This document shows, in pieces, positions 52,104-61,565 of a stretch of 64,000 bases of DNA. A program made the position numbers and the translations under genes. Position 1 is the stretch's first letter, and every line of letters starts with the position of its first letter. Source of the stretch: Streptomyces sp. D2-8 (GTDB lineage Bacteria > Actinomycetota > Actinomycetes > Streptomycetales > Streptomycetaceae); assembly GCF_023184515.1 (NCBI RefSeq), contig NZ_JAAHBP010000025.1:1-64000 (forward strand). Reading direction: 5' to 3'. The notes under the pieces were generated by a model. That model ran no database searches, was not told the origin of the DNA, and saw only the letters and a program-made list of their open reading frames with translations.

Positions 52104-52673
52104 GTGAACAAGAAGCTCGCGGCCGCACTGTCCGGCGGTGCGGTACTGGTACTGGCGCTGTCGGGTTGCGGCGGCGACGACAACGACAAGCTGGACTCCT
52201 GGGCCAAGCAGGTCTGTGACGCCGTACAGCCGCAGGCCAAGAAGATCGAGTCGGCCAATGCCGCGATCCAGAAGGAGACCTCGGACAACAGCACGCCGGA
52301 GGACGTCCAGAAGACCGACGCACAGGCCTTCCAGGACATGTCCGACGCCTACAAGGCGATCGGCACCGCCGTGAACAAGGCCGGGGCGCCGGACGTCGAG
52401 AACGGCGAGAAGAAGCAGCAGGACGCGGTCAAGGAGCTCAACGCGATCTCCACCTCGTACGCTTCCCTGAAGAAGCAGGTCGACGGGCTCGACACCAAGG
52501 ACCAGGGCAAGTTCGCCGACGGTCTGAAGGACATCGCCACCGAGCTGGACAAGCTGAGCCAGAGCGGGAACGACGCCCTCAGGAACCTGGAGGAGGGCGA
52601 GGTCGGCCAGGCGATGGCCAAGCAGCCCAGCTGCAAGGCGGCCACGGCGTCGGCAGGGGCCACGCAGAGCTGA
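52104..52673 (+). CDS. Small exported lipoprotein
   Basis: 189 residues from GTG 52104, eight bases after GGAAGGGA (an ATG at 52086 is in frame). Signal peptide with lipobox ALSGC, Cys22. The mature part is a long helical, lysine/aspartate-rich chain (PQAKKIESANAAIQKETSDN) with no recognised domain, like many Streptomyces helical-bundle lipoproteins. Two cysteines (VCDAV and SCKAA) may bridge its ends. Confidence 0.85.
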   Translation: MNKKLAAALSGGAVLVLALSGCGGDDNDKLDSWAKQVCDAVQPQAKKIESANAAIQKETSDNSTPEDVQKTDAQAFQDMSDAYKAIGTAVNKAGAPDVENGEKKQQDAVKELNAISTSYASLKKQVDGLDTKDQGKFADGLKDIATELDKLSQSGNDALRNLEEGEVGQAMAKQPSCKAATASAGATQS

Positions 52674-52690
52674 GGGCCACGCAGAGCTGA
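52657..52690 (+). repeat. 17-bp tandem duplication over a stop codon
   Basis: GGGCCACGCAGAGCTGA occurs twice back to back (52657-52673, 52674-52690); the first copy holds the lipoprotein stop codon. Confidence 0.85.
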
Positions 52691-52955
52691 GGGGCGGAGC
52701 AGCAGGCAGCGCGGCACAGGCAGCGCGGCGCCGGGAGCCCGACGGCTGGCAAGGGCGCGACGGCTGAGCCGTAGGTGACTGCTGTGGCGGGCATGCCGAC
52801 TGAGCTAAAGGGTGACTGCTGTGGCGCGAGGATGCCGGCTGAGCCGAAGGTGCCCAGAGTGTCTGCCGTGCCGAGCGGCAGAAGCACACGCGATCCCGCC
52901 ACAGGCACGTGCGGCACCGGCGCCGCCACCCGCACCGGCGGCCACAATGGGGGGC
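52674..52955. other. Repeat-rich gap before methyltransferase
   Basis: No gene supported. Besides the 17-bp duplication it has GGCAGCGCGG twice near 52705-52730. Two diverged copies of a segment starting GGTGACTGCTGTGGCG (near 52773 and 52810) include GATGCCG/CATGCCG and CTGAGC. It looks like decayed local duplications. Confidence 0.5.
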
Positions 52956-54485
52956 GTGAGTAACGCCAGCCAGTCACCCCTGCCCCCGCTGCCCGCCTCC
53001 GACCGTCCCGATGTCGCCGCCCGGCTCCGGGACGCCCTGCTCGCGGTCTCCTTCACCGCCGACGGACTGCTCGAACTGCTCGGTGCCCCCGCGTACGCGG
53101 CGCTGGCCCGGAGCGAGACCGTGCCCGCGCTCCGGGCGACCCGCGGGGACACGCCACTGGAAATGCTCGTCCGGCTGTTCCTGCTCCAGCAGCCCGTGCC
53201 CCGCGCGCGCGTGGCGGAGGTCCTGCCCGTGGACGCCTGCCTCGAGAGCGGCTGGCTCGCCCGCGCGGGCGGAGACGAACTCGCCGCCACGGTGGACGTC
53301 CGGCCCTACGGCGGGCCCGGCGGCGAGGACTGGTTCATCGTGTCGGACCTCGGCTGCGCGGTCGGGGGCGCCGGCGGCATCGGCCGGCATGACGAGGGAG
53401 TCGTCCTCGGGGTCGGCGGCGCCTCCACGACCCTCGCCGGCATCACGGTCCGTACGCCCGTCGCCGCCGCGCTCGACCTCGGCACCGGCTCCGGCATCCA
53501 GGCCCTGCACGCCACGCAGCACGCCACGCGCGTGGCGGCCACCGACCTCAACCCGCGCGCCCTGCACATCACCGCCCTCACACTGGCGCTGTCCGGCACG
53601 TCGGCCGTCGAGCTGCGCGAGGGCTCCCTCTTCGAACCGGTCCGCGGCGACGAGAGGTACGACCTGATCGTCTCCAACCCGCCGTTCGTCATCTCACCCG
53701 GCGCCCGGCTCACCTACCGCGACGGCGGGATGGGCGGGGACGATCTGTGCCGCACGCTCGTTCAGCAAGCGGGCGACCGCCTGAACGAGGGCGGGTTCGC
53801 GCAGTTCCTCGCCAACTGGCAGCACGTGGAAGGGGAGGACTGGCAGGACCGGCTCAGGTCATGGGTGCCCGGGGGCTGCGACGCGTGGATCGTGCAGCGG
53901 GAGGTGCAGGACGTCAATCAGTACGCCGAGCTGTGGCTGCGTGACGCGGGCGACCACCAGGGCGACACGGCGGAGTACCAGGCGCGGTACGACGCATGGC
54001 TCGACGAGTTCGAGGCGCGCAAGGTCAGGGCCGTCGGCTTCGGCTGGATCACGCTGCGCAGGACGAGTGCCGCCGTGCGCTCGCTCACGGTGGAGGAGTG
54101 GCCGCACCCGGTCGAGCAGCCCCTCGGCGACACGATCCGGGCCCACTTCGACCGGCTCGACTACCTGCGGGGCCACGACGACGCCGCCCTGCTCGAAGGG
54201 CACTTCCGGCTCGCCGCCGAGATCGTGCAGGAGCAGGTCGGGCTGCCCGGCGCGGAGGACCCCGAGCATGTCGTGCTGCGCCAGAACCGCGGCATGCGCC
54301 GGGCGACCCGGGTGGACACGGTCGGCGCGGGCTTCGCGGGCGTCTGCGACGGCTCGATGAGCGCGGGCCGCATCCTCGACGCCATCGCCCAGCTGATCGG
54401 AGAGGACCCGGTCCTGCTGCGCGACCGCACACCGGCCCAGATCCGGCTGCTGGTCGAGCAGGGATTCCTGGAGCCGGTCCGCTGA
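52956..54485 (+). CDS. Class I methyltransferase, NPPF type
   Basis: 509 residues from GTG 52956. A helical N-terminal part (about 1-130), then the SAM fold: ALDLGTGSGIQALHAT (motif I), VAATDLNPRALHITAL (acidic loop), LIVSNPPFVISPG (NPPF). NPPF/Y is the motif of enzymes that methylate amide or amino nitrogens, as in PrmC, HemK or RNA enzymes. A C-terminal domain of about 170 residues is peculiar to the actinobacterial group. Target unknown. Confidence 0.88.
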   Translation: MSNASQSPLPPLPASDRPDVAARLRDALLAVSFTADGLLELLGAPAYAALARSETVPALRATRGDTPLEMLVRLFLLQQPVPRARVAEVLPVDACLESGWLARAGGDELAATVDVRPYGGPGGEDWFIVSDLGCAVGGAGGIGRHDEGVVLGVGGASTTLAGITVRTPVAAALDLGTGSGIQALHATQHATRVAATDLNPRALHITALTLALSGTSAVELREGSLFEPVRGDERYDLIVSNPPFVISPGARLTYRDGGMGGDDLCRTLVQQAGDRLNEGGFAQFLANWQHVEGEDWQDRLRSWVPGGCDAWIVQREVQDVNQYAELWLRDAGDHQGDTAEYQARYDAWLDEFEARKVRAVGFGWITLRRTSAAVRSLTVEEWPHPVEQPLGDTIRAHFDRLDYLRGHDDAALLEGHFRLAAEIVQEQVGLPGAEDPEHVVLRQNRGMRRATRVDTVGAGFAGVCDGSMSAGRILDAIAQLIGEDPVLLRDRTPAQIRLLVEQGFLEPVR

Positions 54486-54730
54486 GAGGGCGGGCCGGAG
54501 GGGGACCGTCCGCCGAGAGACCGCTTCAGGGGAGCCCGTCGAGGAGGCTCGCCAACAAATTCGAGTCGATTTGAACACCTCGTCCGAAACGAGTCGTGAG
54601 GAACCGGACGCCCTTGATCCACCGCCGTGTCGCCCCGGCGTTCACCCGGGGTTCGCCTGCCCGCCGCCCGCGCGTGTCAGCCTCCCGGGGCTGGGGATGC
54701 ACGGACGAGGGAAGCGGGGCGCGGCGGGCC

Positions 54731-54928
54731 ATGGAGAGCGGACCGGCGATCTTCACGGGAGCGGTGTTCTCCCTGTTCGGAGGCGGACTGCTGGCGTGGA
54801 CCGTGGCACGCGTGCGCCGGCAGCGGCCCGTCGCCCAGGGTGTGAGGCCCATCGCATCGGCGAGTCTCGCGAGCGCCGTCGGGGTGCTCGCCCTGGCGGT
54901 CGGGACATGGTGCTTCACCCGCCTCTGA
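54731..54928 (+). CDS. Small two-helix membrane protein
   Basis: 65 residues from ATG 54731. Two hydrophobic helices (IFTGAVFSLFGGGLLAWTVA and LASAVGVLALAVGTWCF) are joined by a basic loop RVRRQRPVAQG. No family recognised. It stands alone between the methyltransferase gene and topA. Confidence 0.6.
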   Translation: MESGPAIFTGAVFSLFGGGLLAWTVARVRRQRPVAQGVRPIASASLASAVGVLALAVGTWCFTRL

Positions 54929-55173
54929 GGCCCGCGCCGGCGACACACCTGCCGGTAACCGGGGGGTCGCACTCCGCACAGAGCCCGTCCTGCTCCCGGC
55001 ACTCCGGGCGGCAGGATTGGTGGTAGTCGGGTTACCGTTCGAGTGGCCGTTGCGGGCTTTTCCCGTTTGACACGGGGGCGGGATGTACCGTCACACTCCG
55101 CAGCGTCAGCACGTACCCAGCCCCGGTAGCGACTCCGGGGAGGCCCCAGCGTCGACCGGAGAGAAGAGCGAAG

Positions 55174-58005
55174 TTGTCCCCGACCAGCGAGACCGCGAAC
55201 GGCGGCCGCCGACTCGTCATCGTCGAGTCGCCTGCCAAGGCGAAGACGATCAAGGGCTATCTCGGCCCCGGATACACCGTCGAGGCGAGCGTCGGGCACA
55301 TCCGCGACCTTCCCAACGGCGCCGCCGAGGTGCCCGACAAGTACACCGGCGAGGTCCGCCGCCTCGGTGTGGACGTCGAACACGACTTCCAGCCGATCTA
55401 CGTGGTCAACGCCGACAAGAAGGCACAGGTCAAGAAGCTCAAGGACCTGTTGAAGGAGTCCGACGAACTCTTCCTCGCCACCGATGAGGACCGCGAGGGC
55501 GAGGCCATCGCCTGGCACCTCCAGGAGGTGCTCAAGCCCAAGGTCCCGGTCAAGCGGATGGTCTTCCACGAGATCACCAAGGCCGCGATCCAGGCCGCCG
55601 TGGCCAACCCGCGCGAGCTGAACCAGAAGCTCGTCGACGCCCAGGAGACCCGCCGCATCCTCGACCGCCTCTACGGCTACGAGGTCTCGCCGGTCCTGTG
55701 GAAGAAGGTCATGCCGCGCCTGTCGGCCGGCCGTGTCCAGTCGGTCGCCACACGTCTCGTGGTGGAGCGGGAACGCGAGCGCATCGCCTTTCGTTCGGCT
55801 GAGTACTGGGACCTGACGGGCACCTTCGCGACCGGCCGCGCAGGAGACTCGTCGGACCCGTCGTCGCTGGTCGCGCGCCTGCAGACCGTCGACGGCAGGC
55901 GGGTCGCGCAGGGCCGCGACTTCGACTCCCTGGGCCAACTGAAGAGCGCGAACACCCTCCACCTCGACGAGGCGAACGCCCGCGCCCTGGCCGCCGCCCT
56001 CGAGGACACGCGGTTCGCGGTGCGCTCCGTCGAGTCCAAGCCGTACCGCCGCTCGCCGTACGCCCCGTTCCGTACGACGACGCTGCAGCAGGAGGCCAGC
56101 CGCAAGCTCGGCTTCGGCGCGAAGGCCACGATGCAGGTCGCGCAGAAGCTGTACGAGAACGGCTACATCACCTACATGCGTACGGACTCCACGACCCTGA
56201 GCGACACGGCGGTCTCCGCCGCCCGCGCCCAGGTCACGCAGCTGTACGGCGCCGACTACCTGCCGCCGCAGCCGAGGACGTACGCCGGGAAGGTCAAGAA
56301 CGCGCAGGAGGCCCACGAGGCGATCCGCCCCTCGGGTGATCGTTTCCGCACTCCCGCCGAGACCGGACTGACCGGTGACCAGTTCAAGCTCTACGAGCTG
56401 ATCTGGAAGCGGACCGTCGCCTCCCAGATGAAGGACGCGACCGGCAACAGCGTCACGGTGAAGATCGGCGGCACGGCGGCCGACGGCCGGGACGTCGAGT
56501 TCAGCGCGTCCGGCAAGACGATCACCTTCCACGGCTTCCTGAAGGCCTACGTCGAGGGTGCCGACGACCCGAACGCCGAGCTGGACGACCGCGAGCGCCG
56601 GCTGCCCCAGGTCTCCGAGGGCGACGCCCTGAGCGCCCAGGAGATCACGGTCGACGGGCACGCCACCAAGCCCCCGGCCCGCTACACCGAGGCCTCCCTG
56701 GTCAAGGAGCTGGAAGAGCGCGAGATCGGCCGCCCGTCGACGTACGCGTCGATCATCGGCACGATCCTCGACCGCGGCTACGTGTTCAAGAAGGGCACGG
56801 CCCTGGTGCCGTCCTTCCTGTCCTTCGCCGTGGTCAACCTCCTGGAGAAGCACTTCGGGCGGCTCGTGGACTACGACTTCACCGCCAAGATGGAGGACGA
56901 CCTCGACCGCATCGCCCGCGGCGAGGCGCAGGCCGTGCCGTGGCTGAAGCGGTTCTACTTCGGCGAGGGCACGGGCAGCGGCGGCGCGGCCGACGCCGGC
57001 AACGGCGACGGGGACCACCTCGGCGGCCTCAAGGAGCTGGTGACGGACCTGGGCGCGATCGACGCGCGCGAGGTGTCGTCGTTCCCGGTGGCCAACGACA
57101 TCGTGCTGCGGGTCGGCCGCTACGGGCCGTACATCGAGCGCGGCGAGAAGGACACCGAGCAGCACCAGCGCGCCGACATCCCCGACGACCTGGCGCCCGA
57201 CGAGCTGACCGTCGACCTCGCGGAGGAGCTGCTCGCCAAGCCGAGCGGCGACTACGAGCTGGGCACGGACCCGGCCACCGGCCACACGATCGTCGCCAAG
57301 GACGGCCGCTACGGCCCGTATGTGACGGAGGTGCTCCCCGAGGGCACCCCGAAGACGGGCAAGAACGCGGTCAAGCCGCGCACGGCGTCCCTGTTCAAGA
57401 CGATGTCCCTGGACACGGTGACCCTCGACGAGGCACTGAAGCTGATGTCGCTGCCGCGTGTCGTCGGCGCCGACGCCGAGGGCCAGGAGATCACCGCGCA
57501 GAACGGCCGCTACGGCCCGTACCTGAAGAAGGGCACGGACTCCCGCTCGCTCCAGGCCGAGGAGCAGCTCTTCACGATCACGCTGGAGGAGGCGCTGGCG
57601 ATCTACGCCCAGCCCAAGCAGCGTGGCCGGGCCGCGGCCAAGCCGCCGCTGAAGGAGCTGGGCACCGACCCGGTGAGCGAGAAGCCGGTCGTGGTCAAGG
57701 ACGGCCGCTTCGGTCCGTACGTCACCGACGGGGAGACCAACGCGACCCTGCGCTCCGGCGACAGCGTCGAGGAGATCACCCCGGAGCGCGGTTTCGAGCT
57801 GCTTGCCGAGAAGCGGGCCAAGGGGCCGGCGAAGAAGACCGCGAAGAAGGCGGCCAAGAAGGCGCCGGCGAAGAAGACGACGACGGCCAAGAAGACCGCG
57901 GCGAAGAAGACCACGACCGCGAAGAAGACGACGGCGAAGAAGACCACCACCGCGAAGAAGACGGCCGCCAAGACGGCGACCGCCTCCAAGTCCGCGGAGG
58001 ACTGA
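55174..58005 (+). CDS. topA: DNA topoisomerase I with lysine-rich tail
   Basis: 943 residues from TTG 55174, after GGAGAG. Toprim domain at the start (VIVESPAKAKTIKGYLG, LATDEDREGEAIAWHL); active-site tyrosine in YITYMRTDSTTLS. The C-terminal part has several repeats of the type KDGRYGPYV in place of zinc fingers, then about 55 residues of AKKTTTAKK repeats. In Streptomyces this tail raises processivity. It relaxes negative supercoils. Confidence 0.97.
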   Translation: MSPTSETANGGRRLVIVESPAKAKTIKGYLGPGYTVEASVGHIRDLPNGAAEVPDKYTGEVRRLGVDVEHDFQPIYVVNADKKAQVKKLKDLLKESDELFLATDEDREGEAIAWHLQEVLKPKVPVKRMVFHEITKAAIQAAVANPRELNQKLVDAQETRRILDRLYGYEVSPVLWKKVMPRLSAGRVQSVATRLVVERERERIAFRSAEYWDLTGTFATGRAGDSSDPSSLVARLQTVDGRRVAQGRDFDSLGQLKSANTLHLDEANARALAAALEDTRFAVRSVESKPYRRSPYAPFRTTTLQQEASRKLGFGAKATMQVAQKLYENGYITYMRTDSTTLSDTAVSAARAQVTQLYGADYLPPQPRTYAGKVKNAQEAHEAIRPSGDRFRTPAETGLTGDQFKLYELIWKRTVASQMKDATGNSVTVKIGGTAADGRDVEFSASGKTITFHGFLKAYVEGADDPNAELDDRERRLPQVSEGDALSAQEITVDGHATKPPARYTEASLVKELEEREIGRPSTYASIIGTILDRGYVFKKGTALVPSFLSFAVVNLLEKHFGRLVDYDFTAKMEDDLDRIARGEAQAVPWLKRFYFGEGTGSGGAADAGNGDGDHLGGLKELVTDLGAIDAREVSSFPVANDIVLRVGRYGPYIERGEKDTEQHQRADIPDDLAPDELTVDLAEELLAKPSGDYELGTDPATGHTIVAKDGRYGPYVTEVLPEGTPKTGKNAVKPRTASLFKTMSLDTVTLDEALKLMSLPRVVGADAEGQEITAQNGRYGPYLKKGTDSRSLQAEEQLFTITLEEALAIYAQPKQRGRAAAKPPLKELGTDPVSEKPVVVKDGRFGPYVTDGETNATLRSGDSVEEITPERGFELLAEKRAKGPAKKTAKKAAKKAPAKKTTTAKKTAAKKTTTAKKTTAKKTTTAKKTAAKTATASKSAED

Positions 58006-58073
58006 GGTCGTTCGAGCCCTGTTCGGAACCCGGACCGCCGTGTCCGGTTCTTCGCCCAGGGTTCGGAAAGCGA

Positions 58074-58104
58074 ACGCCCCGGCAACACTTCGGTGTCGGG
58101 GCGT
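58074..58104 (+). terminator. Terminator after topA
   Basis: ACGCCCCG/CGGGGCGT, 8 bp, with a bulge and an inner ACAC/GTGT pair on a TTCG tetraloop. Confidence 0.75.
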
Positions 58105-58160
58105 GCGCATGCCAGACCGCAACCCCCCAGGGTGTCGGTGGCTCCCGATAGGCTGAACGC

Positions 58161-61100
58161 ATGACGCGAGCCGACCACCCAACGGCCCCTCAGCCCGCCC
58201 CCGACGACGCCCTGGTCGCGGACTCCCGCGAGCGTGCCGTCCGCGCCCTGCTGCGACGACCGCAGCTGAAGCGGTTGTGGAGCGCACAGCTCGTGGGCGG
58301 CGTGGGGGACACCCTCGCCCTTCTCGTACTGGTCGTTCTCGCACTCCAGGCAGCCGTAGCCGAAGGATCGTTCGGCGGCGGCTACCGGGGTGTGGCGTTC
58401 GCAGTGGCGACCGTTTTCGGCGTGCGCATCCTGGCGACGCTCCTGTTCGGCGCCGTTCTGCTCGGCCCGCTCACGGCGCTCACCTCGCAGGACGGCCCCC
58501 TCGACCGGCGCTGGACCATGGTGGGCGCCGACGGGCTGCGCGCGGCGCTGCTCATCGTCGCGCCCCTGTGGATCGACTGGATGCCCGAGAACGCACTGGC
58601 CGTGCTTCTCGTCACGGCCTTCGTGGCCGGGGTCGCCGAGCGGTTCTGGACGGTGTGCCGGGAGAGCGCGGCCCCCGCGCTGCTGCCCGCCCCGCCGCCG
58701 GAGGGCGCGACGATCCGGCCGCTGCCCGACCACATGGACGCCCTGCGCCGCCTGTCGCTGCGCACCGGCTTCGTGGCGATCCCCCTCGCGGCGGTCGCCC
58801 TGGTCGTCGCGGCCCTGTTCAACAACCTGCTGGGCGCCGGCATCGACTGGTTCGGCCAGCACCAGGCGGCCCTCGCCTCGTACGTGGCCGCCGGGCTGTT
58901 CGCCGCGTCCCTGTCCGTGCTGACCTTCCTGGAACTGCCCGGCACGCGCACCCCGCGCGCACGGTCGCCGCTCGAGGGGCTGCGCCGCCCGAAGACCGGC
59001 ACCGGCACCGACAAGGGCCGCACCGGCGCGATGCCGCTGCTGGTCCTTTCCTGCGCGGCCGTCGCCGCGGCGGTGTCGGCCGCCGTCGCCGTGGCCGTGC
59101 TGCACGCCAAGGACCTGGGCGGCGGCCCGGTGCTCTACGGCCTGTTCGTGGCCGCGCTGACCGGCGGTGTCGTCGTCGGCATCCGTACGGCGCCCGCCCT
59201 CATGCCCGCCCTGTCGCGCCGCCGGCTGCTCGCGCTGACGATCGCCTTCACCGGTGTCGCCCTGCTGGCCGCCGGGCTGGTCCCGGACGTCACCACCGTG
59301 TTGCTGATCCTCGCGCTGGCCGGCGTCGGCGCGGGCATGTCCGCCAACATCGGACACATCCTGCTCGACCAGGAGACCGAGGAGTACCGGCGCTCCCGCA
59401 CCACGGAGCACCTGCACGCGGTCGTCCGGGTCTGCGTGGCGCTCGGCGCGGTGATCGCCCCGCTGGTGGCGGCGGCGATCGGCCCGCACCGGCTGGAGAG
59501 CGGCAAGTTCGTCTTCGCGCACGGCGGCGCGGCCTTCACGTTGATGCTGGTCGGCGCCCTGCTGCTGCCGGTGGCCGCGCTGGTGCTGGCCAAGGTCGAC
59601 GACCGTTCCGGTGTGCCCCTGCGGCAGGACCTGAAGGACGCACTGCTCGGCGGCGACGACCCGGTGCAGGGGGCCGCGGCCTCCGGCTTCTTCATCGCCC
59701 TGGAGGGCGGCGACGGGGCCGGCAAGTCCACGCAGGCCGAGGCGCTCGCCGAGTGGATCCGCGCCAAGGGCCACGAGGTCGTGCTGACGCGCGAGCCGGG
59801 GGCGACGCCGGTGGGCAAGCGGCTGCGGTCGATCCTGCTGGACGTGTCGAGCGCGGGCCTGTCGCACCGCGCGGAGGCGCTGCTGTACGCGGCCGACCGG
59901 GCCGAGCACATCGACACCGTCGTACGGCCCGCCCTGGAGCGCGGCGCCGTCGTCATCTCCGACCGGTACATCGACTCGTCCGTCGCCTACCAGGGCGCCG
60001 GCCGCGACCTCTCGCCGACCGAGATCGCCCGGATCAACCGCTGGGCGACGAACGGACTCGTGCCGCATCTGACCGTGCTGCTGGACGTCGCGCCGGAGAC
60101 CGCGCGCGAGCGGTTCACCGAGGCGCCGGACCGGCTGGAGTCGGAGCCCGCCGAGTTCCACGCGCGCGTGCGGGCCGGTTTCCTCACCCTCGCCGCGGCC
60201 GATGCCGGACGGTACCTGGTGGTGGACGCCGGCCAGGAGCCCGAGGCGGTCACGACGGTCATCCGGCACCGGCTCGACCAGGTGCTGCCGCTGTCCGAGG
60301 CCGAGATCAAGGCCCAGGAGGAGGCGCGGAAGAAGGCCGAGGAGGAAGCCCGCCGCAAGGCCGAGGAAGAGGCCGCCCGCAAGGCCGAGGAGGAGCGCCT
60401 GGAGCGCGAGCGCCAGGAGCAGTTGGCCAAGCTGCGCGCCGAGGAGGAGGAGCGCAAGCGCCGCGAGCTGGAGGAGGCGCAGCGCCGCGAGGCCGAACGG
60501 CAGGCCGAGGAGGCCCGGCGCCGGGCCGAGGAAGCGCGCAAGAAGGCCGAGGAGGAGCGGGCACGGCTTCTCGCGGAGGAGAAGGCCCGCGCCGAGGAAG
60601 AGGCCCGCCGCAAGGCGGAGGAGGAGCGGCGCCGCAAGCAGGCCGAGGAGGAGGCGCGACTGCGTGCCGAGGCCGAGGCGGTCCGCTTGGAGAAGCAGCG
60701 CAAGGCCGAGGCGGCGCTGATGCGGGCCGAGGAGGCCCGGCGGCTCGCGGAGGCGGCGGCCGCGGCGGCCGAGGCCGGGCCGAAGAGCTCCGCTCCGAAG
60801 GGTGCCGCGGGTTCCGCGGCCGGTCAGGACGCGGCGACCGTGCCCACGCCGGCGGTGACACCGGGCGGCGCGGGGGACGACACGACCGTGCTGCGCCCGG
60901 TGCGCGACGAAGAGCAGGGTGCGGGCCGGGGCCGGACCTCCGGCGGGTCCGATGCCGAGGTGACGGCCGAGCTGCCCAAGCCGCCGGCTCCGCCGGTGGC
61001 CGAGGAGGAGACGGAGATCCTGCCGCCGGTGTCTCCTCGTGCCGCCGACGAGACCGAGGTGCTGCCGCAGGTGCGCGAACGGGACGCCTCCGGTGCGGCC

Positions 61101-61433
61101 GACGAGACGGCGGTGCTGCCTCCGGTCCGGCCGGGGGACGCCGAGGAGACGGCCGTGCTCCCGCCGGTGCGCGGGGACGGACCGGCGGACCGGGTTCCGC
61201 CCGGGTACTTCCGGGAGGACGCCCCGGCCGCCCGCCCCGACGGCACCGAGGACCGCACGCGGGAGATGCCCCAGATCGATGCCGACGGGGCGCCGCGCCG
61301 CCGCCGGTCCGACTGGGCCGAGGAGACGCCGCTGGACGACCTGCCCTCGCTGGCGGACGAACTGCTCGGCCCGCACGACGACGAGCCGGACGAGGGGCGC
61401 GGACGCCGCGGGAGGGGCGGCCGGGGGCGCTGA
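58161..61433 (+). CDS. tmk: MFS-like membrane domain fused to thymidylate kinase and coiled-coil tail
   Basis: 1090 residues. Residues 1 to about 490 form a 12-helix transporter-like domain (GDTLALLVLVVLALQAAVAE onward). Residues about 512-715 are thymidylate kinase: P-loop EGGDGAGKST, REPGATPVGKRLR, DRYIDSSVAYQGAGRD. About 715-870 is a highly charged helix of Lys/Glu/Ala/Arg heptads. The final 200 residues are disordered and contain repeated ET-x-(V/I)LPPV motifs. The kinase makes dTDP for DNA synthesis. Related fusions occur in other Streptomyces. The role of the extra parts is unknown. Confidence 0.93.
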   Translation: MTRADHPTAPQPAPDDALVADSRERAVRALLRRPQLKRLWSAQLVGGVGDTLALLVLVVLALQAAVAEGSFGGGYRGVAFAVATVFGVRILATLLFGAVLLGPLTALTSQDGPLDRRWTMVGADGLRAALLIVAPLWIDWMPENALAVLLVTAFVAGVAERFWTVCRESAAPALLPAPPPEGATIRPLPDHMDALRRLSLRTGFVAIPLAAVALVVAALFNNLLGAGIDWFGQHQAALASYVAAGLFAASLSVLTFLELPGTRTPRARSPLEGLRRPKTGTGTDKGRTGAMPLLVLSCAAVAAAVSAAVAVAVLHAKDLGGGPVLYGLFVAALTGGVVVGIRTAPALMPALSRRRLLALTIAFTGVALLAAGLVPDVTTVLLILALAGVGAGMSANIGHILLDQETEEYRRSRTTEHLHAVVRVCVALGAVIAPLVAAAIGPHRLESGKFVFAHGGAAFTLMLVGALLLPVAALVLAKVDDRSGVPLRQDLKDALLGGDDPVQGAAASGFFIALEGGDGAGKSTQAEALAEWIRAKGHEVVLTREPGATPVGKRLRSILLDVSSAGLSHRAEALLYAADRAEHIDTVVRPALERGAVVISDRYIDSSVAYQGAGRDLSPTEIARINRWATNGLVPHLTVLLDVAPETARERFTEAPDRLESEPAEFHARVRAGFLTLAAADAGRYLVVDAGQEPEAVTTVIRHRLDQVLPLSEAEIKAQEEARKKAEEEARRKAEEEAARKAEEERLERERQEQLAKLRAEEEERKRRELEEAQRREAERQAEEARRRAEEARKKAEEERARLLAEEKARAEEEARRKAEEERRRKQAEEEARLRAEAEAVRLEKQRKAEAALMRAEEARRLAEAAAAAAEAGPKSSAPKGAAGSAAGQDAATVPTPAVTPGGAGDDTTVLRPVRDEEQGAGRGRTSGGSDAEVTAELPKPPAPPVAEEETEILPPVSPRAADETEVLPQVRERDASGAADETAVLPPVRPGDAEETAVLPPVRGDGPADRVPPGYFREDAPAARPDGTEDRTREMPQIDADGAPRRRRSDWAEETPLDDLPSLADELLGPHDDEPDEGRGRRGRGGRGR

Positions 61434-61565
61434 GGCCCCCCGGCGGACCGACGTAGGAGCCCGGACTCCGGACGGCGAGGTCGGGTGGGGGCGGCCGGCG
61501 TTGTCAGTGGTCGCCCTCACAATGGATCTCGCAACGCAGCACGTGACGGAAGGGCGGCGTGACCC

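Noticed and set aside
52812..52955. In-frame N-terminal extension of the methyltransferase
   Set aside because: The extension lies in decayed repeats and is unlike the family; GTG 52956 gives a normal N-terminus.
54526..58344. Reverse-strand frame of about 1270 codons opposite topA
   Set aside because: Same cause: the antisense of a GC-rich gene stays open without coding.
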